A DNA stretch of 64,000 nt from Hephaestia sp. MAHUQ-44 (GCF_023806085.1 NZ_JAMSLX010000004.1:186001-250000), one strand, 5' to 3'. Counted from the first letter of the stretch, positions 29,795-40,749 are shown. Translations and numbers: made by a program. The notes: generated from the sequence alone by a model not told the origin.

Positions 29795-31021
29795 TCAGGC
29801 ATGCCTGGCGGTACGGCGGGTGGTGTCGGCGGGGGCCTTCCACAAGGCGCCCGGCTTGGGCAGCAGGAAATGGCTGAACGGCAGGATCGCGGCGCCGACG
29901 GCAGGCGCGTCTTCGGACAGGGCGGCGCGCGCGACCGGTGCGATCACCGGAATATTGTCGCCGCGTTCCTTGAGCAATGCCTGGGCAGCAGTCGCAAGCC
30001 GCTCGACCAGATCCTTGGGCAGGCGACCACCGATCAGCACCATGCCTGGATTGACCAGACAATTGATTGCCTCGAGCGGGACGTACAGCCGTTGTGCGGC
30101 GTGGCTGATCCAGGTGTCGACGCTCGCTTCCGCACGCGCCGAGCGATCGGTGGCGAGCGCGTCGGCAAGCGTCAGGCCATCGGCGGCGAGGTGTTTGGCG
30201 AGACCCGACAGCGAGACCAGTTTCTGCGCCTGCTGGATGCCGCCGTCCTCGGTCGGTGCGCGCAGGAAGCCCAGTTCGCCGGATCGGCCATTGGCGCCCC
30301 GGAAATAGGCGCCATCGACGACGATGCCGCCGCCCAGACCCGACGAGATCAGGATGTAGAAGAAGCTCGACAGCGTCTGGCCGAGGCCAAGCTGCATCTC
30401 GCCCATCGCCGCGGCGGCGGCGTCGTTTTCGACGAAGATCGGCAGGTCGAACGGCTCGTCGAACAATTCTGCCATGTCGATCGCGTCCCACTCGGCATAA
30501 GCGGGAGGGCGACCGGGCAGATCGACCAGCCCGAGATCGTCGGGGATCGCGACCCCCAGCCCGACGAGGCTCGCGCGCTTGACCCCGGCATCGTCGAGCA
30601 TCGCGCGGACCGAGCGGTGATAGAGATCGCGGACGTGGCCCGGCAGCGCGAAATCGACTTCCTCGGTGACACGCGCGAGCGTCTGCCCCGCGAAATCGAC
30701 CAGCACGAAGGTGATGTGATCGCGATCGATGTTGATGCCGATCGCATGGCAGGCGTCGCGTTTGATGACGAGTTTGGTCGGTGGCTGTCCGCGCCCGCCA
30801 CGGCGTTGCCCGGCTTCCTCGATCAGCCCGTCGCCGAGCAGCCGTTTGGTGATATTGGCGATCGCCGGCGGGGTCAGCCCCGTGATCGCAGCGAGATCGA
30901 CCCGGGTCAGCGAACCGTTGACGCGGATCGCGTGCAGCGTGACGCGCTGATTGTGATCGGCGGCGCGCTCGAGATTGGTGCCCGACAGCCGAACACGGGC
31001 GGGGGAGGGCGGAACGCTCAT
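29795..31021 (-). CDS. ROK family transcriptional regulator
   Basis: A 408-residue NagC/XylR-type regulator. An N-terminal winged helix (LTRVDLAAITGLTPPAIANITKRLL, split at about residues 38-62) is followed by a ROK sugar-binding domain with GLGVAIPDDLGLVDLPG, FVENDAAAAAMGE and SSGLGGGIVVDGAYFRGANG, and ELGF. The usual ROK zinc cluster (CxCGxxGC) is not present. The ligand is likely a sugar or sugar phosphate. It is divergent from the GH3 gene and upstream of the FHS permease gene. AT-rich stretches upstream (31166-31198) are the probable control site. Confidence 0.9.
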   Translation of the reverse strand: MSVPPSPARVRLSGTNLERAADHNQRVTLHAIRVNGSLTRVDLAAITGLTPPAIANITKRLLGDGLIEEAGQRRGGRGQPPTKLVIKRDACHAIGINIDRDHITFVLVDFAGQTLARVTEEVDFALPGHVRDLYHRSVRAMLDDAGVKRASLVGLGVAIPDDLGLVDLPGRPPAYAEWDAIDMAELFDEPFDLPIFVENDAAAAAMGEMQLGLGQTLSSFFYILISSGLGGGIVVDGAYFRGANGRSGELGFLRAPTEDGGIQQAQKLVSLSGLAKHLAADGLTLADALATDRSARAEASVDTWISHAAQRLYVPLEAINCLVNPGMVLIGGRLPKDLVERLATAAQALLKERGDNIPVIAPVARAALSEDAPAVGAAILPFSHFLLPKPGALWKAPADTTRRTARHA

Positions 31022-31165
31022 AAGAGGCGTGTCACGCCCTGCGGCAGCGCCGCTTTGGTTCCGATCGAGTCGCGCATTTCCGCCATCCCGTTACCTCACC
31101 CTGTGAACGTTCGCATTGCCCTCGAGCACGGGCGGTGCCAAGATACCCGCGTCGATAGCAACAGC

Positions 31166-31198
31166 AATTGCTTTTCAATTTAATTTAATAATATAGTT
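31166..31198. promoter_or_regulatory. AT-rich control region between ROK and GH3 genes
   Basis: Within the 191-bp divergent gap a strongly AT-rich stretch contains TAATTTAATAAT (31181-31192). The reverse strand of 35464-35475, upstream of the MFS/GH2 pair, reads AAATTAAATAAT and matches it at 10 of 12 positions. AT-rich sites of this kind suit ROK regulators, but the match is short. Confidence 0.4.
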
Positions 31199-31218
31199 GG
31201 AGACAAGAGGGGATGGTC

Positions 31219-33747
31219 ATGCGGGCAATGATCCAGAGGCGCAAGGGCCTCTTGATGTTAGCGTCAACAGTGTTGGCGATCAGCACTGCCGGCGCGGTTT
31301 TCGCGCAGCAGGCCCCGGCCCCCGCAACCCCGCCCGAGGCAACCGCACATCCCGATCTCTGGCCGCAGGCGCATTGGCCGTACAAGGCCGATCCCGCGCT
31401 GGAAAAGCGGATTGCCGGTCTGCTCCAGCGGATGACGATCGAGGAAAAAGTCGGGCAGGTCGTCCAGGCCGACATCGCCAGCGTTACGCCCGCCGACGTC
31501 AAACGATATCATCTCGGCTCGGTGCTCAACGGCGGCAGTTCGGGCCCCTATGGCGACGATCTCGCGCCGGCACCCAAATGGCTCCAGCTCGCCGACGAAT
31601 TCTACGCGGCCTCGGTGGACAAGAGCAGCGGCGGCATCGGCATCCCGGTGATCTGGGGGATCGATGCGGTCCACGGCAATTCGAACATCATCGGTGCGAC
31701 GCTGTTCCCGCACAATGTCGGGCTCGGCGCGATGCACGATCCTGTGCTGATGCGGAAAATCGCCGAGGCCACCGCGACCGAGATCCGCGTCACCGGGCAG
31801 GAATGGACCTTCGCGCCGACGATCACGGTGCCGCAGGATGGCCGTTGGGGCCGCGCCTATGAAGGCTATTCGAGCGATCCCCGGCTGGTCTCCGATTATG
31901 TCGGCCAGTTCATTCGCGGGTTGCAGGGCGAACCCGGTGCGACCGACATCCTCAAGGGGCCGCACGTCATCGCCTCGACCAAGCATTTCCTCGCCGATGG
32001 CGGCACCGAAGACGGCCACGATCAGGGCGACGCGACAATCAGCGAGGCCGAACTGCGCGACATCCACGGCTTGCCCTATGTTGCCGCGATCGATGCCGGC
32101 GTGCAGACGGTGATGACCAGCTTTTCGAGCTGGCACGGCGTCAAGATGGCGGGCAACAAGAGCCTCGTCACCGGCGTGCTCAAGGATCGGATGGGGTTCG
32201 GCGGCTTCGTCGTCAGCGACTGGAACGCGCACGGCCAGGTCGCTGGCTGCACCAACCAGAGCTGCCCGCAGGCGATCGACGCCGGGCTCGACATGTATAT
32301 GGCGCCCGATAGCTGGAAGCCTCTGTGGCACAGCCTGCTCGCCCAGGTGAAGGATGGCACCATCCCGATGGCGCGGCTCGACGATGCGGTCACCCGCATC
32401 CTGCGCGTCAAGATGCGGCTCGGGCTGTTCGAGGCGGGCAAGCCCTCGTCACGGCTGCTGGCGGGTAAATATGATCTGCTCGGCAGCCCCGAGCATCGTG
32501 CCATTGCGCGTCAGGCGGTGCGCGAATCGCTGGTGCTCTTGAAGAACAACGGCAGCGTGCTGCCGCTCAATCCGGGCGCCAACATCCTCGTCGCGGGTGA
32601 CGGCGCGGACGATGTCGCGCGCCAGTCGGGCGGGTGGACGCTCTCGTGGCAGGGCACCGGGCTCAAGCCCGAGGATTTCCCCGGTGCAACCTCGCTCTGG
32701 AGCGGGCTCAAGAGCGCGATCGGCGCGGCCGGCGGCACCGCGACCCTGTCCCCCGACGGCAGTTTTGCCGGCGCCAAGCCCGATGCCGCGATCGTCGTGT
32801 TCGGCGAGACGCCCTATGCCGAGTTTCAGGGCGACCTGAAGACGCTCCAGTTGAAACCCGAACTGCGTGCCCCGCTCGCGACGATGAAGAAATTGAAGGC
32901 GCAGGGGATTCCGGTGGTCGCGCTGATGCTCACCGGGCGGCCGCTGTTCGTAAACCCCGAGATCAACGCCGCCGATGCCTTTGTCGTCGCGTGGCTGCCG
33001 GGCTCGGAAGGCGCGGGCGTCGCCGACGTGCTGCTGGCCGACAGGACCGGCAAGGTCGCGTACGAATTTCGCGGCACGCTGAGTTTCCCCTGGCCCGCCA
33101 CCGCCGATGCCAAGGGCAAGCATCTGTTCGACCTCGGCTATGGCCTCAGGACGACGAGCAATGTGGCGGTGCCGCCGCTGTCCGAAGATCCCGGCGTCGC
33201 GGACGATGCGCAGCAAGGCATCTATTTCGCCAATGGCGTGCCGGCGGCGAGCTGGTCGCTGATCGTTGCCGATTCCGCCGGCCAGCAGACGCGGATCACC
33301 ACCGTGCCCTCGACCGGCGCCAATGGCGATGTCGCGGTGACGGCAACCGATCATATCGTCCAGGAAGGCGCGCGCCGCTTTGCCTTTGCGGGCAAGGCCC
33401 CCGCGACGGTCGCGCTGTCGACGCAGGCACCGGTCGATGTCGCGCGCGAGAGCAACGGCGATCTCATGCTGGTGGCGACGATGCGCGTCGATACCGCGCC
33501 CGCGGCCACGCTGACGCTGTCGGCGCGCAGCGGCACCGCGAGCGCCAGCGTGCCGCTCGCCGATCTCGCCGCGCCGGGTGCGTGGCGCAGCTACGGCGTG
33601 CCGCTCAAATGTTTCGCGAAACAGGGTGTCGATATGGCGCATCTCGATGTGCCGTTCGCGCTCACCACCTCGGGCAAGGCCGTGATCAGCCTCGCGACCG
33701 TGCAGCTTGGCACCGTCGCCGATCAGATCGCGGCGTGCCCCCAATGA
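31219..33747 (+). CDS. GH3 beta-glucosidase, exported
   Basis: An 842-residue enzyme. ATG 31219 is preferred over ATG 31213 because GAGGGG (31207-31212) abuts the earlier codon but is six bases from the later one. A signal peptide ends at AGAVFA-QQ. The GH3 N-domain has KVGQVVQADIAS, KHFLADGGTEDGHDQGD and the nucleophile Asp in GFVVSDWNAHG (about residue 333). The C-domain has RESLVLLKNNGSVLPL and GETPYAEFQGD, followed by a beta-sandwich of about 170 residues as in exo-1,4-beta-glucosidases. It should release glucose from cello-, laminari- or xyloglucan oligosaccharides. Neighbouring permeases would import the product. Confidence 0.92.
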   Translation: MRAMIQRRKGLLMLASTVLAISTAGAVFAQQAPAPATPPEATAHPDLWPQAHWPYKADPALEKRIAGLLQRMTIEEKVGQVVQADIASVTPADVKRYHLGSVLNGGSSGPYGDDLAPAPKWLQLADEFYAASVDKSSGGIGIPVIWGIDAVHGNSNIIGATLFPHNVGLGAMHDPVLMRKIAEATATEIRVTGQEWTFAPTITVPQDGRWGRAYEGYSSDPRLVSDYVGQFIRGLQGEPGATDILKGPHVIASTKHFLADGGTEDGHDQGDATISEAELRDIHGLPYVAAIDAGVQTVMTSFSSWHGVKMAGNKSLVTGVLKDRMGFGGFVVSDWNAHGQVAGCTNQSCPQAIDAGLDMYMAPDSWKPLWHSLLAQVKDGTIPMARLDDAVTRILRVKMRLGLFEAGKPSSRLLAGKYDLLGSPEHRAIARQAVRESLVLLKNNGSVLPLNPGANILVAGDGADDVARQSGGWTLSWQGTGLKPEDFPGATSLWSGLKSAIGAAGGTATLSPDGSFAGAKPDAAIVVFGETPYAEFQGDLKTLQLKPELRAPLATMKKLKAQGIPVVALMLTGRPLFVNPEINAADAFVVAWLPGSEGAGVADVLLADRTGKVAYEFRGTLSFPWPATADAKGKHLFDLGYGLRTTSNVAVPPLSEDPGVADDAQQGIYFANGVPAASWSLIVADSAGQQTRITTVPSTGANGDVAVTATDHIVQEGARRFAFAGKAPATVALSTQAPVDVARESNGDLMLVATMRVDTAPAATLTLSARSGTASASVPLADLAAPGAWRSYGVPLKCFAKQGVDMAHLDVPFALTTSGKAVISLATVQLGTVADQIAACPQ

Positions 33748-33816
33748 CTTGGCGTCCCGTACAACCTTCCCTGGGGCGATCAAGCACCGCGCTGCACTGA
33801 CGCGCGCGGTATCTAA

Positions 33817-33859
33817 GGGCGTGGTCCGGCACCTTCCCGCCGGATCACGCCCGTTTTTT
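33817..33859 (+). terminator. Rho-independent terminator after the GH3 gene
   Basis: A 14-bp stem (33817-33830 with 33839-33852, one G-U pair) and an 8-base loop are followed by GTTTTTT (33853-33859). It lies 70 bases after the GH3 stop codon. Confidence 0.85.
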
Positions 33860-33927
33860 GAGGTGGGGGCCGGGCCGGTGCCGCTCGCATCTGGGCCTGA
33901 TGACTTTAAGTCAAACCGCTCCCAAAA

Positions 33928-34065
33928 CCCGTTCGTGCTGAGCTTGTCGAAGCACCGTACTTCGTGCCGCAAGCGATTAACGAGCCTATCGCAGAACAGC
34001 CCCCCTTCGACTGCCTGCCAAGGCAGGCGCTCAGAACGGCCCTTCGACAAGCTCAGGGCGAACGG
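33928..34065. repeat. Inverted pair of dispersed palindromic repeats
   Basis: The core GAGCTTGTCGAAG (33940-33952) recurs inverted as CTTCGACAAGCTC (34042-34054), both flanked by CCGTTCG or its complement. A further palindrome, TGCCTGCCAAGGCAGG, lies between them near 34010-34026. The pair fills most of the 339-bp gap (33748-34086) between two converging genes. A third, partial copy is at 22652-22670. This is the layout of REP/REPIN-like elements. Confidence 0.75.
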
Positions 34066-34086
34066 TTCGGGTTTAACCCTTGCCAC

Positions 34087-35421
34087 TTAGCGCACCACCC
34101 GATCCATCTTTTCGAGGTCGACCCCGCGCGTCTCGGGGAACCAGCGCCAGACGACCACCAGTTGCACCGCCATCGCGGCGGCGAAGAACCAGAAGGGCGC
34201 GGCCTGCGTCAGCCGGGCGACGATCGGGAAACCGAACGCCAGCAGCGCGTTCATCCCCCAATGCGTCGCGCTGCCCAGCGATTGGCCGCGTGCGCGCACT
34301 GCGGTCGGGAAAATCTCGGAAAGATAGACCCAGATCACCGCACCCTGGCTGATCGCGAAGAACAGGATGAAGCCAACCAGCGCGGGCAGCAGCAGCGTCT
34401 GCCCGGTGCCGGTCGAATAGATCGTCGCGACCCCGGCGAGCGCGAGGCCGGTGCCGCCCGCGCCGATCATCAGCAGCGGCTTGCGCCCCACGCGGTCGAT
34501 CAGCGCCATCCCGATCAGCGTCGCGACCAGATTGGCGACGCCGATCCCCACCGCCTGCAAATCGGCCGAAAGCCGCGAGAAGCCCGCGGCCGCGAAGATG
34601 TCGTTGAGATAATAAAGGATCGCGTTGATCCCCGAGAGCTGGTTGAACAGCGCGATTCCGATCGCGAGCAGGATCGGCTTGCGGTGGCGTGCCCAGCGCA
34701 GCCGGCCCTCGGTCTGCCCGGCATGGGCGGTGCGGAAACGCTCGATCAGCGTGGCGGGATCGCCCATGTCGAGCGCGGCGATGGCCCGATGCGCGTCGTC
34801 GTGACGGCCTTTTTCCACCAGCCAGCGCGGGCTATGCGGGATGCGCAGCAGCATGACGAGGAACAAGGCGGCGGGCGCCGCGGCGATGCCGAGCTTGAGC
34901 CGCCAGACCAGATCGCCGTCGACGAGCTGCTGGATCGCGAAATTGCTGACATAAGCGACAAGGATGCCGATCACGATATTGAGCTGGAACAGCCCGACCA
35001 GGAACCCGCGCCGCCGCGCCGGGCTGACCTCGGCGATATAGACCGGCGCCAGCACCGACGATCCGCCGATCGCGAGCCCGCCGAGGAAGCGGAAGGCGAC
35101 GAACGAGCCCAGATCCCAGCTCGCGCCCGATCCGATCGCCGAGACGATATAGCCAAGCGCGATCCACACCAGCACCGTGCGGCTGCCGAACCGGTCGCCC
35201 GGCGCGCCCGCGCTCAGGGCGCCGACCAGCGTGCCGACCAGCGCGGCCGACACCGCGGTGCCAAGCCCGACTGCGCTCAAGGCGAATTCGGTGCGCAGCA
35301 CACCGGTCACGCCGGATATTACCGCGGTATCGAACCCGAACAGCAGCCCGGCGAGGCTCGCCGCGATCACGGCGTTCCAGTTGACGTTCCCCCGGTTGAC
35401 GTCGGCGCCCGGCTTTTCCAT
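34087..35421 (-). CDS. Sugar porter family MFS transporter
   Basis: A 444-residue permease of the sugar porter family (XylE/GLUT type). It has twelve hydrophobic segments and diagnostic motifs: GLLFGFDTAVISG in helix 1, RFLGGLAIGGSSVLAPVYIAE, PHSPRWLVEKGR after helix 6, FNQLSGINAILYY in helix 7, DRVGRKPLL between helices 8 and 9, and WFPETRGVDLE at the C-terminus. It is divergent from the GH2 gene, with a palindromic control region between, so the two are probably co-induced. Confidence 0.93.
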   Translation of the reverse strand: MEKPGADVNRGNVNWNAVIAASLAGLLFGFDTAVISGVTGVLRTEFALSAVGLGTAVSAALVGTLVGALSAGAPGDRFGSRTVLVWIALGYIVSAIGSGASWDLGSFVAFRFLGGLAIGGSSVLAPVYIAEVSPARRRGFLVGLFQLNIVIGILVAYVSNFAIQQLVDGDLVWRLKLGIAAAPAALFLVMLLRIPHSPRWLVEKGRHDDAHRAIAALDMGDPATLIERFRTAHAGQTEGRLRWARHRKPILLAIGIALFNQLSGINAILYYLNDIFAAAGFSRLSADLQAVGIGVANLVATLIGMALIDRVGRKPLLMIGAGGTGLALAGVATIYSTGTGQTLLLPALVGFILFFAISQGAVIWVYLSEIFPTAVRARGQSLGSATHWGMNALLAFGFPIVARLTQAAPFWFFAAAMAVQLVVVWRWFPETRGVDLEKMDRVVR

Positions 35422-35458
35422 TCTGCCCTCCTGTTCGCGCTACCAGTCGGCGTGCGTC

Positions 35459-35487
35459 GATTGATTATTTAATTTGTTGTATCAATC
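35459..35487. promoter_or_regulatory. Palindromic AT-rich site between MFS and GH2 genes
   Basis: GATTGAT (35459-35465) and ATCAATC (35481-35487) form a perfect inverted repeat around an AT-rich 15-bp centre. It lies 37 bases before the MFS start and 76 before the GH2 start, well placed to control both. Confidence 0.45.
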
Positions 35488-35563
35488 ACGCGCCGCCTTC
35501 GCGCAAGATGAGCGCACAGGACCGGGCACGACACGATCGGGGCCGGTAACAGGGGAGAAGAGG

Positions 35564-38500
35564 ATGCGGCACTTCCGATGGATGATGCTCGTCGGCGCAG
35601 CGGCGATCGCAGCGCCCGGTCATGCCCAAATCCCCGACAACGGCGGTCCGTATAATGCCCACTTCATGCCCGGCGGGATCGGCATCGATCGCGATCTTGG
35701 CGATGGTGCGGTTGCGGGCGCGGGTCATCCCTTCTCGCTATCGACATGGATCAGGCCCGACGCGCGCCAGCCCGGCCGGGTGACGCTGATCGCGCTCGGC
35801 GATCCGGCGGGCGCGTGCCGGTGCCTCGAACTGCGTGACGGGCGGCCCGCGTTCGACGCACTGGTGGCGCGCACCGCGCTCGCGCCGGGCGCGTGGGCGC
35901 ATGTCGCCCTGGTCTCGGATGGCGAGACTGCGACGCTCTATGTCGATGGCAAGCGCGTCGCGCGCGGCGCGGTGGCGGGCGCGGCGGTGGCGCCCAAGAT
36001 CGGGATCGGCCCAGTGGTCGCCGGGCAGGTGCATTTCGGCGGCACCTTGCTCGGCGCGACGCTCGATACGGTGGCGATGCGCAGCGATCAGGTTGCGGCC
36101 GCCGCCGCGAGCAAGCCCGATGTCGAGACCGCGCATATCCTTCAGGTCGGGGTCGGCTGGGCGTTCCAGAAGATCGCCTGGATCGGCCTGACCGAACAGC
36201 AGGATCCGTGGACGCTCCCGCACGCCAAGGCGCCGGTGGCGGCGCCGGTCGCCAAGCCGCTGCCCGATCTGCCCGCATTGGCGCGGATCGCTGATGATCG
36301 CTGGCAGATCAACGGCTGGACGCTCGCCGCAGCACCCGATGTGACGGCCGATGGTGCGGCGCTTTCACGCCCCGATTTCAATGATTCCACCTGGTACGCC
36401 GCCACGGTGCCGGGGACGGTACTGACGACGCTGGTCGATCGCGGGGTCTATCCCAACCCCTATTACGGCCTTGACAATATGGCGATTCCCGAACGCCTCG
36501 CGCGGCAGGATTATTGGTATCGCGCGCGCTTCACCGTTCCTGCCGAGGCAGCGGGCAAGGCGCTGACCTTGGTGTTCAACGGCATCAACTTCGCTTCCGA
36601 CATCTGGCTCAACGGCAAGCATCTCGGCGGCACCAAAGGCGCGTTCATGCGTGGCCAGTTCGCCATCGCGCCGGTCGCGGGCGAGAATGTCATCGCGGTC
36701 AAGGTCTCGCCGCCGCCGCATCCCGGCATCCCGCACGAACAATCGATCAAGGGCGGTCCGGGGTATAATGGCGGCCAGCTCGCGATCGACGGCCCCACCT
36801 TCATCGCGACCGAGGGATGGGATTGGATGCCTGGCATCCGCGATCGCAACACCGGCATCTGGCTGCCAGTCGACTTGCAGGCGCATGGCAGCGTCAGGAT
36901 CGGCGACCCGCATGTCGTTACCGATCTGCCGCTGCCGAAGACCGACAGCGCCGACATCTATATCACTGTCCCCGTCACCAATGCGGGCACCCAACCTGCG
37001 GCGGTAACGGTGCGCGCCGCCTTCGACGGGGTGACGGTCGCAAAGACGGTGCAGGCCGCGCCGGGCACCAGCGAGGTCCGGCTGACCCCGGCCGAGTTCG
37101 CGCAACTCCGTGTCAGGAATCCGGCGCTCTGGTGGCCTAATGGTTATGGCGATCCCGTGCTCCACGATCTGGCGTTGAGCGTCAGCGCGGACGGCGCGGT
37201 GTCGGATACCAGACAGCTCCGCTTCGGCATTCGCGAGATCAGTTACGATCTATCGCTGTTCGATAGCAAGGGCGCGCTGCGCCGCGTCACCGTCCAGCCG
37301 ACCAATGGCGCGCTTGTCGGCGAAAAGCTGATCGACGTGCGCCACGAAGCGATCAAGCAGAGCCCGCGCGGCTGGGCCGAATCGCTGACCCTTGCGGGAG
37401 AAACCTCGCCCGCCGTCACCCCCTGTGCCGAGACGCTGCCCGAACCGCACCTCACGCTGCGCGTCAACGGCGTCAAAATCGCCACGCGCGGCGGTAATTG
37501 GGGGATGGACGATGCGATGAAGCGGGTCAGCCGCGATCGGCTCGGGCCCTATTTCCGCCTCCAGCGCGAGGCGCATATGAACGTCATCCGCAACTGGATG
37601 GGCAATAACGACGAACAGCAATTCTTCGATCTCGCCGACGAAAACGGGCTGATGGTGTTCAACGATTTCTGGCAATCGACCCAGAATTCGCAGATCGAAC
37701 CCGACGATCCGCAGCTTTTCCTCGCCAATGCGCGCGACGTCATCAGCCGCTATCGCAACCATCCGTCGATCGTTCTGTGGTTCGGCCGCAACGAGGGCGT
37801 GCCCTATCCGACGCTCAATGAGGGGCTCGACGATCTCGTTTTCCAGCTCGATGGCACGCGCTGGTACACCGGCAGCTCGAACACGGTGAATCTGCAAGGT
37901 TCGGGGCCGTATAATTATCGCCCGCCGGTGGGCTATTTCACCGATCTCGCGACCGGTTTTTCGGTCGAGACGGGCACGCCCTCGCTCTCGACGCTCGAAT
38001 CGATTCGTGCGTGGGTACCCGAGGCCGATCGCTGGCCGCTCTCGGATACGCTTGCCTATCACGATTGGCATTTCGGCGGGAATGGCGACACCAAATCGTT
38101 CATGGAGGCGCTCGGTACGATGTTCGGGCCCGCCACCAGCCTCGCCGATTTCGAGCGCAAGGCGCAGATGATGAACCTCGAAACGCACAAGGCGATGTAC
38201 GAGGGGTTTCTGGGGCATCTGTGGACGAAGAACAGCGGGCGTCTCTTGTGGATGACGCATCCCGCCTGGCCGTCGAATGCATGGCAGCTCTATAGCTGGG
38301 ATTACGATACGTCGGCGGCCTATTACGGCGCCAAGAGCGCGGCCGAGCCGATCCATATCCAGCTCAACCTGCCCGGCAACGACCTGGTGGTGCTCAACAC
38401 CACGCGCGCCGATCGCAAGGGACTGACCGCGACCACCACGGTCGTCGGGCTCGATAATGAAGCGCTGTTCACGCGCACCGATACCGTGGATGCGCTTGCC

Positions 38501-38956
38501 AATCGCGCCACCGCGCTGGCGCCAGTGCCGCTCGACGCGATTCTGGCCACGACGGGCATGGCGCTCGTCCGGCTCGACCTGCGCGACGGCGCCACGCCCG
38601 TCAGCCGCAATTTCTATTGGCGCGGGCGCGATCAGGCGGCCTACCGCGCGCTGGATGGTCTCGCGCAGACCCCGCTCGCGCTGACAGCCGCGCCGCCGGT
38701 GCGTGACGGTGAGGATATGCTGGTCCGCGTGACGCTATCCAACCGGAGCGACGTTCCCGCGCTTGAGGCCAAGCTGACGCTGGTCGACGCGGCGGGCCAA
38801 CGCATCCTGCCGGCCTATTACAGCGACAATTATGTCTCGCTGCTCCCCGATGAGACGCGCATTGTGGAGATCCGCTATCCCGCGAGCGTCACCAGCGCAC
38901 CCTTGCTCAACCTGCGCGGCTGGAACGTGATTGAACAGAAGGCCGCAACACGGTGA
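35564..38956 (+). CDS. GH2 family glycosidase with N-terminal LamG domain, exported
   Basis: An 1130-residue enzyme starting at ATG 35564 behind GGGGAGAAGAGG, with a signal peptide ending GHA-QI. A LamG-like domain lies at about residues 50-195 (FSLSTWIRPDARQ, WAHVALVSDGETATLYVDG). The GH2 sandwich begins near 245 (DYWYRARFTVP, IWLNGKHLGGTKGAFM). The acid/base Glu is in WFGRNEGVP (about 742) and the likely nucleophile Glu in FSVETGTPS (about 802). This spacing resembles exo-beta-glucosaminidase/mannosidase-type GH2 proteins. The substrate is not certain. It starts a probable operon with the SGNH and cupin-like genes. Confidence 0.88.
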   Translation: MRHFRWMMLVGAAAIAAPGHAQIPDNGGPYNAHFMPGGIGIDRDLGDGAVAGAGHPFSLSTWIRPDARQPGRVTLIALGDPAGACRCLELRDGRPAFDALVARTALAPGAWAHVALVSDGETATLYVDGKRVARGAVAGAAVAPKIGIGPVVAGQVHFGGTLLGATLDTVAMRSDQVAAAAASKPDVETAHILQVGVGWAFQKIAWIGLTEQQDPWTLPHAKAPVAAPVAKPLPDLPALARIADDRWQINGWTLAAAPDVTADGAALSRPDFNDSTWYAATVPGTVLTTLVDRGVYPNPYYGLDNMAIPERLARQDYWYRARFTVPAEAAGKALTLVFNGINFASDIWLNGKHLGGTKGAFMRGQFAIAPVAGENVIAVKVSPPPHPGIPHEQSIKGGPGYNGGQLAIDGPTFIATEGWDWMPGIRDRNTGIWLPVDLQAHGSVRIGDPHVVTDLPLPKTDSADIYITVPVTNAGTQPAAVTVRAAFDGVTVAKTVQAAPGTSEVRLTPAEFAQLRVRNPALWWPNGYGDPVLHDLALSVSADGAVSDTRQLRFGIREISYDLSLFDSKGALRRVTVQPTNGALVGEKLIDVRHEAIKQSPRGWAESLTLAGETSPAVTPCAETLPEPHLTLRVNGVKIATRGGNWGMDDAMKRVSRDRLGPYFRLQREAHMNVIRNWMGNNDEQQFFDLADENGLMVFNDFWQSTQNSQIEPDDPQLFLANARDVISRYRNHPSIVLWFGRNEGVPYPTLNEGLDDLVFQLDGTRWYTGSSNTVNLQGSGPYNYRPPVGYFTDLATGFSVETGTPSLSTLESIRAWVPEADRWPLSDTLAYHDWHFGGNGDTKSFMEALGTMFGPATSLADFERKAQMMNLETHKAMYEGFLGHLWTKNSGRLLWMTHPAWPSNAWQLYSWDYDTSAAYYGAKSAAEPIHIQLNLPGNDLVVLNTTRADRKGLTATTTVVGLDNEALFTRTDTVDALANRATALAPVPLDAILATTGMALVRLDLRDGATPVSRNFYWRGRDQAAYRALDGLAQTPLALTAAPPVRDGEDMLVRVTLSNRSDVPALEAKLTLVDAAGQRILPAYYSDNYVSLLPDETRIVEIRYPASVTSAPLLNLRGWNVIEQKAATR

Positions 38957-39007
38957 CGCCGCCAGACACCGCTTCGATACCGACATCCGTAACCTGATGG
39001 ACACGCT

Positions 39008-39726
<719 letters not shown>

Positions 39727-39730
<4 letters not shown>

Positions 39731-40749
39731 GCGCCGCCGCCGTCTCGACGCTCGCCCCGCTGCCCGAACGCGGCGCGGTCGATGCCGACACTTTCGCACG
39801 CGAGATCGTACCCGCGCACCGGCCCATCGTGTTGCGGGGGCAGGTGGCGGCCTGGCCCGCGGTCACGGTGGGCGATACGCCGCGCGCGATCGCGACCTAT
39901 ATCGTCGGTTTCGCGAGCGACCGCCCGGTCGAGGTGATGGTCGGCGCGCCCGAGATCGCCGGGCGCTTTTTCTATCGCGACGACATGCGCAGCTTCAATT
40001 TCCAGCGCGAGGCCGTGCCGGTGCCCACGCTGCTCGCCAAGCTGGTTGCGCTGGCCGAAACCGATCAGCCCGCGCCCGCGCTCTACGCCGGGGCGGCGGC
40101 GGCGGCCGACTATCTGCCGGGCTGGGCCGAGGCCCATCCGATCAATCTGCCGACATCCGATGCCGTGCCGCGGGTCTGGATCGGCAATGCCACCCATGTT
40201 CCGACGCATTATGACGTATCGAGCAACCTTGCCTGCGTGGTCGCGGGTACGCGGCGCTTCACCTTGTTCCCGCCCGATCAGATCGCCAATCTGTACGTCG
40301 GCCCGCTCGATGTGACGATGGCGGGCCAGCCGTCGAGCATGGTCAACCTCGTCGCTCCCGATCTGGCGCGCTATCCGCGCTTCGCCGAGGCGCTCACCCA
40401 TGCGATGACGGCCGAACTCGGCCCCGGCGACGCGATCTATATTCCCAGCCTGTGGTGGCACGATGTCCAGGCGGTCGGGCCGTTCAACGTGCTCGTCAAT
40501 TATTGGTGGGGAAATCCTGAAATTCCGGCGTTTCCGGCGCTGATCCACGCGCTGGTGGCGATGCGCGATCTGCCCGAGGCCGAGCGCGCGGCATGGCGCG
40601 GCTGGCTCGATCATTATGTGTTCGGCGCGGAGGCGCGACACGCCGCCGATCATCTGCCGCCGGCCGCGCGCACCGTGCTCGATACGCCCTCGCCCGAGCG
40701 CGCGGCATATATCCGCACCTATCTGTTGCGCGCGCTCGGCGGCGGCTGA
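39727..40749 (+). CDS. Cupin-like (JmjC-type) protein, paralogue of 55047-56072
   Basis: A 340-residue protein starting at ATG 39727, overlapping the SGNH stop. It has the JmjC/Cupin_8 iron-site pattern: His and Asp in THYDVSSN, and the distal His in WWHDVQ (IYIPSLWWHDVQ). Family strings are AGRFFYRDDMRSFNF, RVWIGNATHVPTH and GTRRFTLFPPDQIANLY. Without a signal peptide it should be cytoplasmic. Such proteins are predicted 2-oxoglutarate/Fe(II) oxygenases, often hydroxylases, with unknown substrates. In sphingomonads they cluster with TonB receptors, SapC and halogenase genes; here no halogenase is adjacent. Confidence 0.88.
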
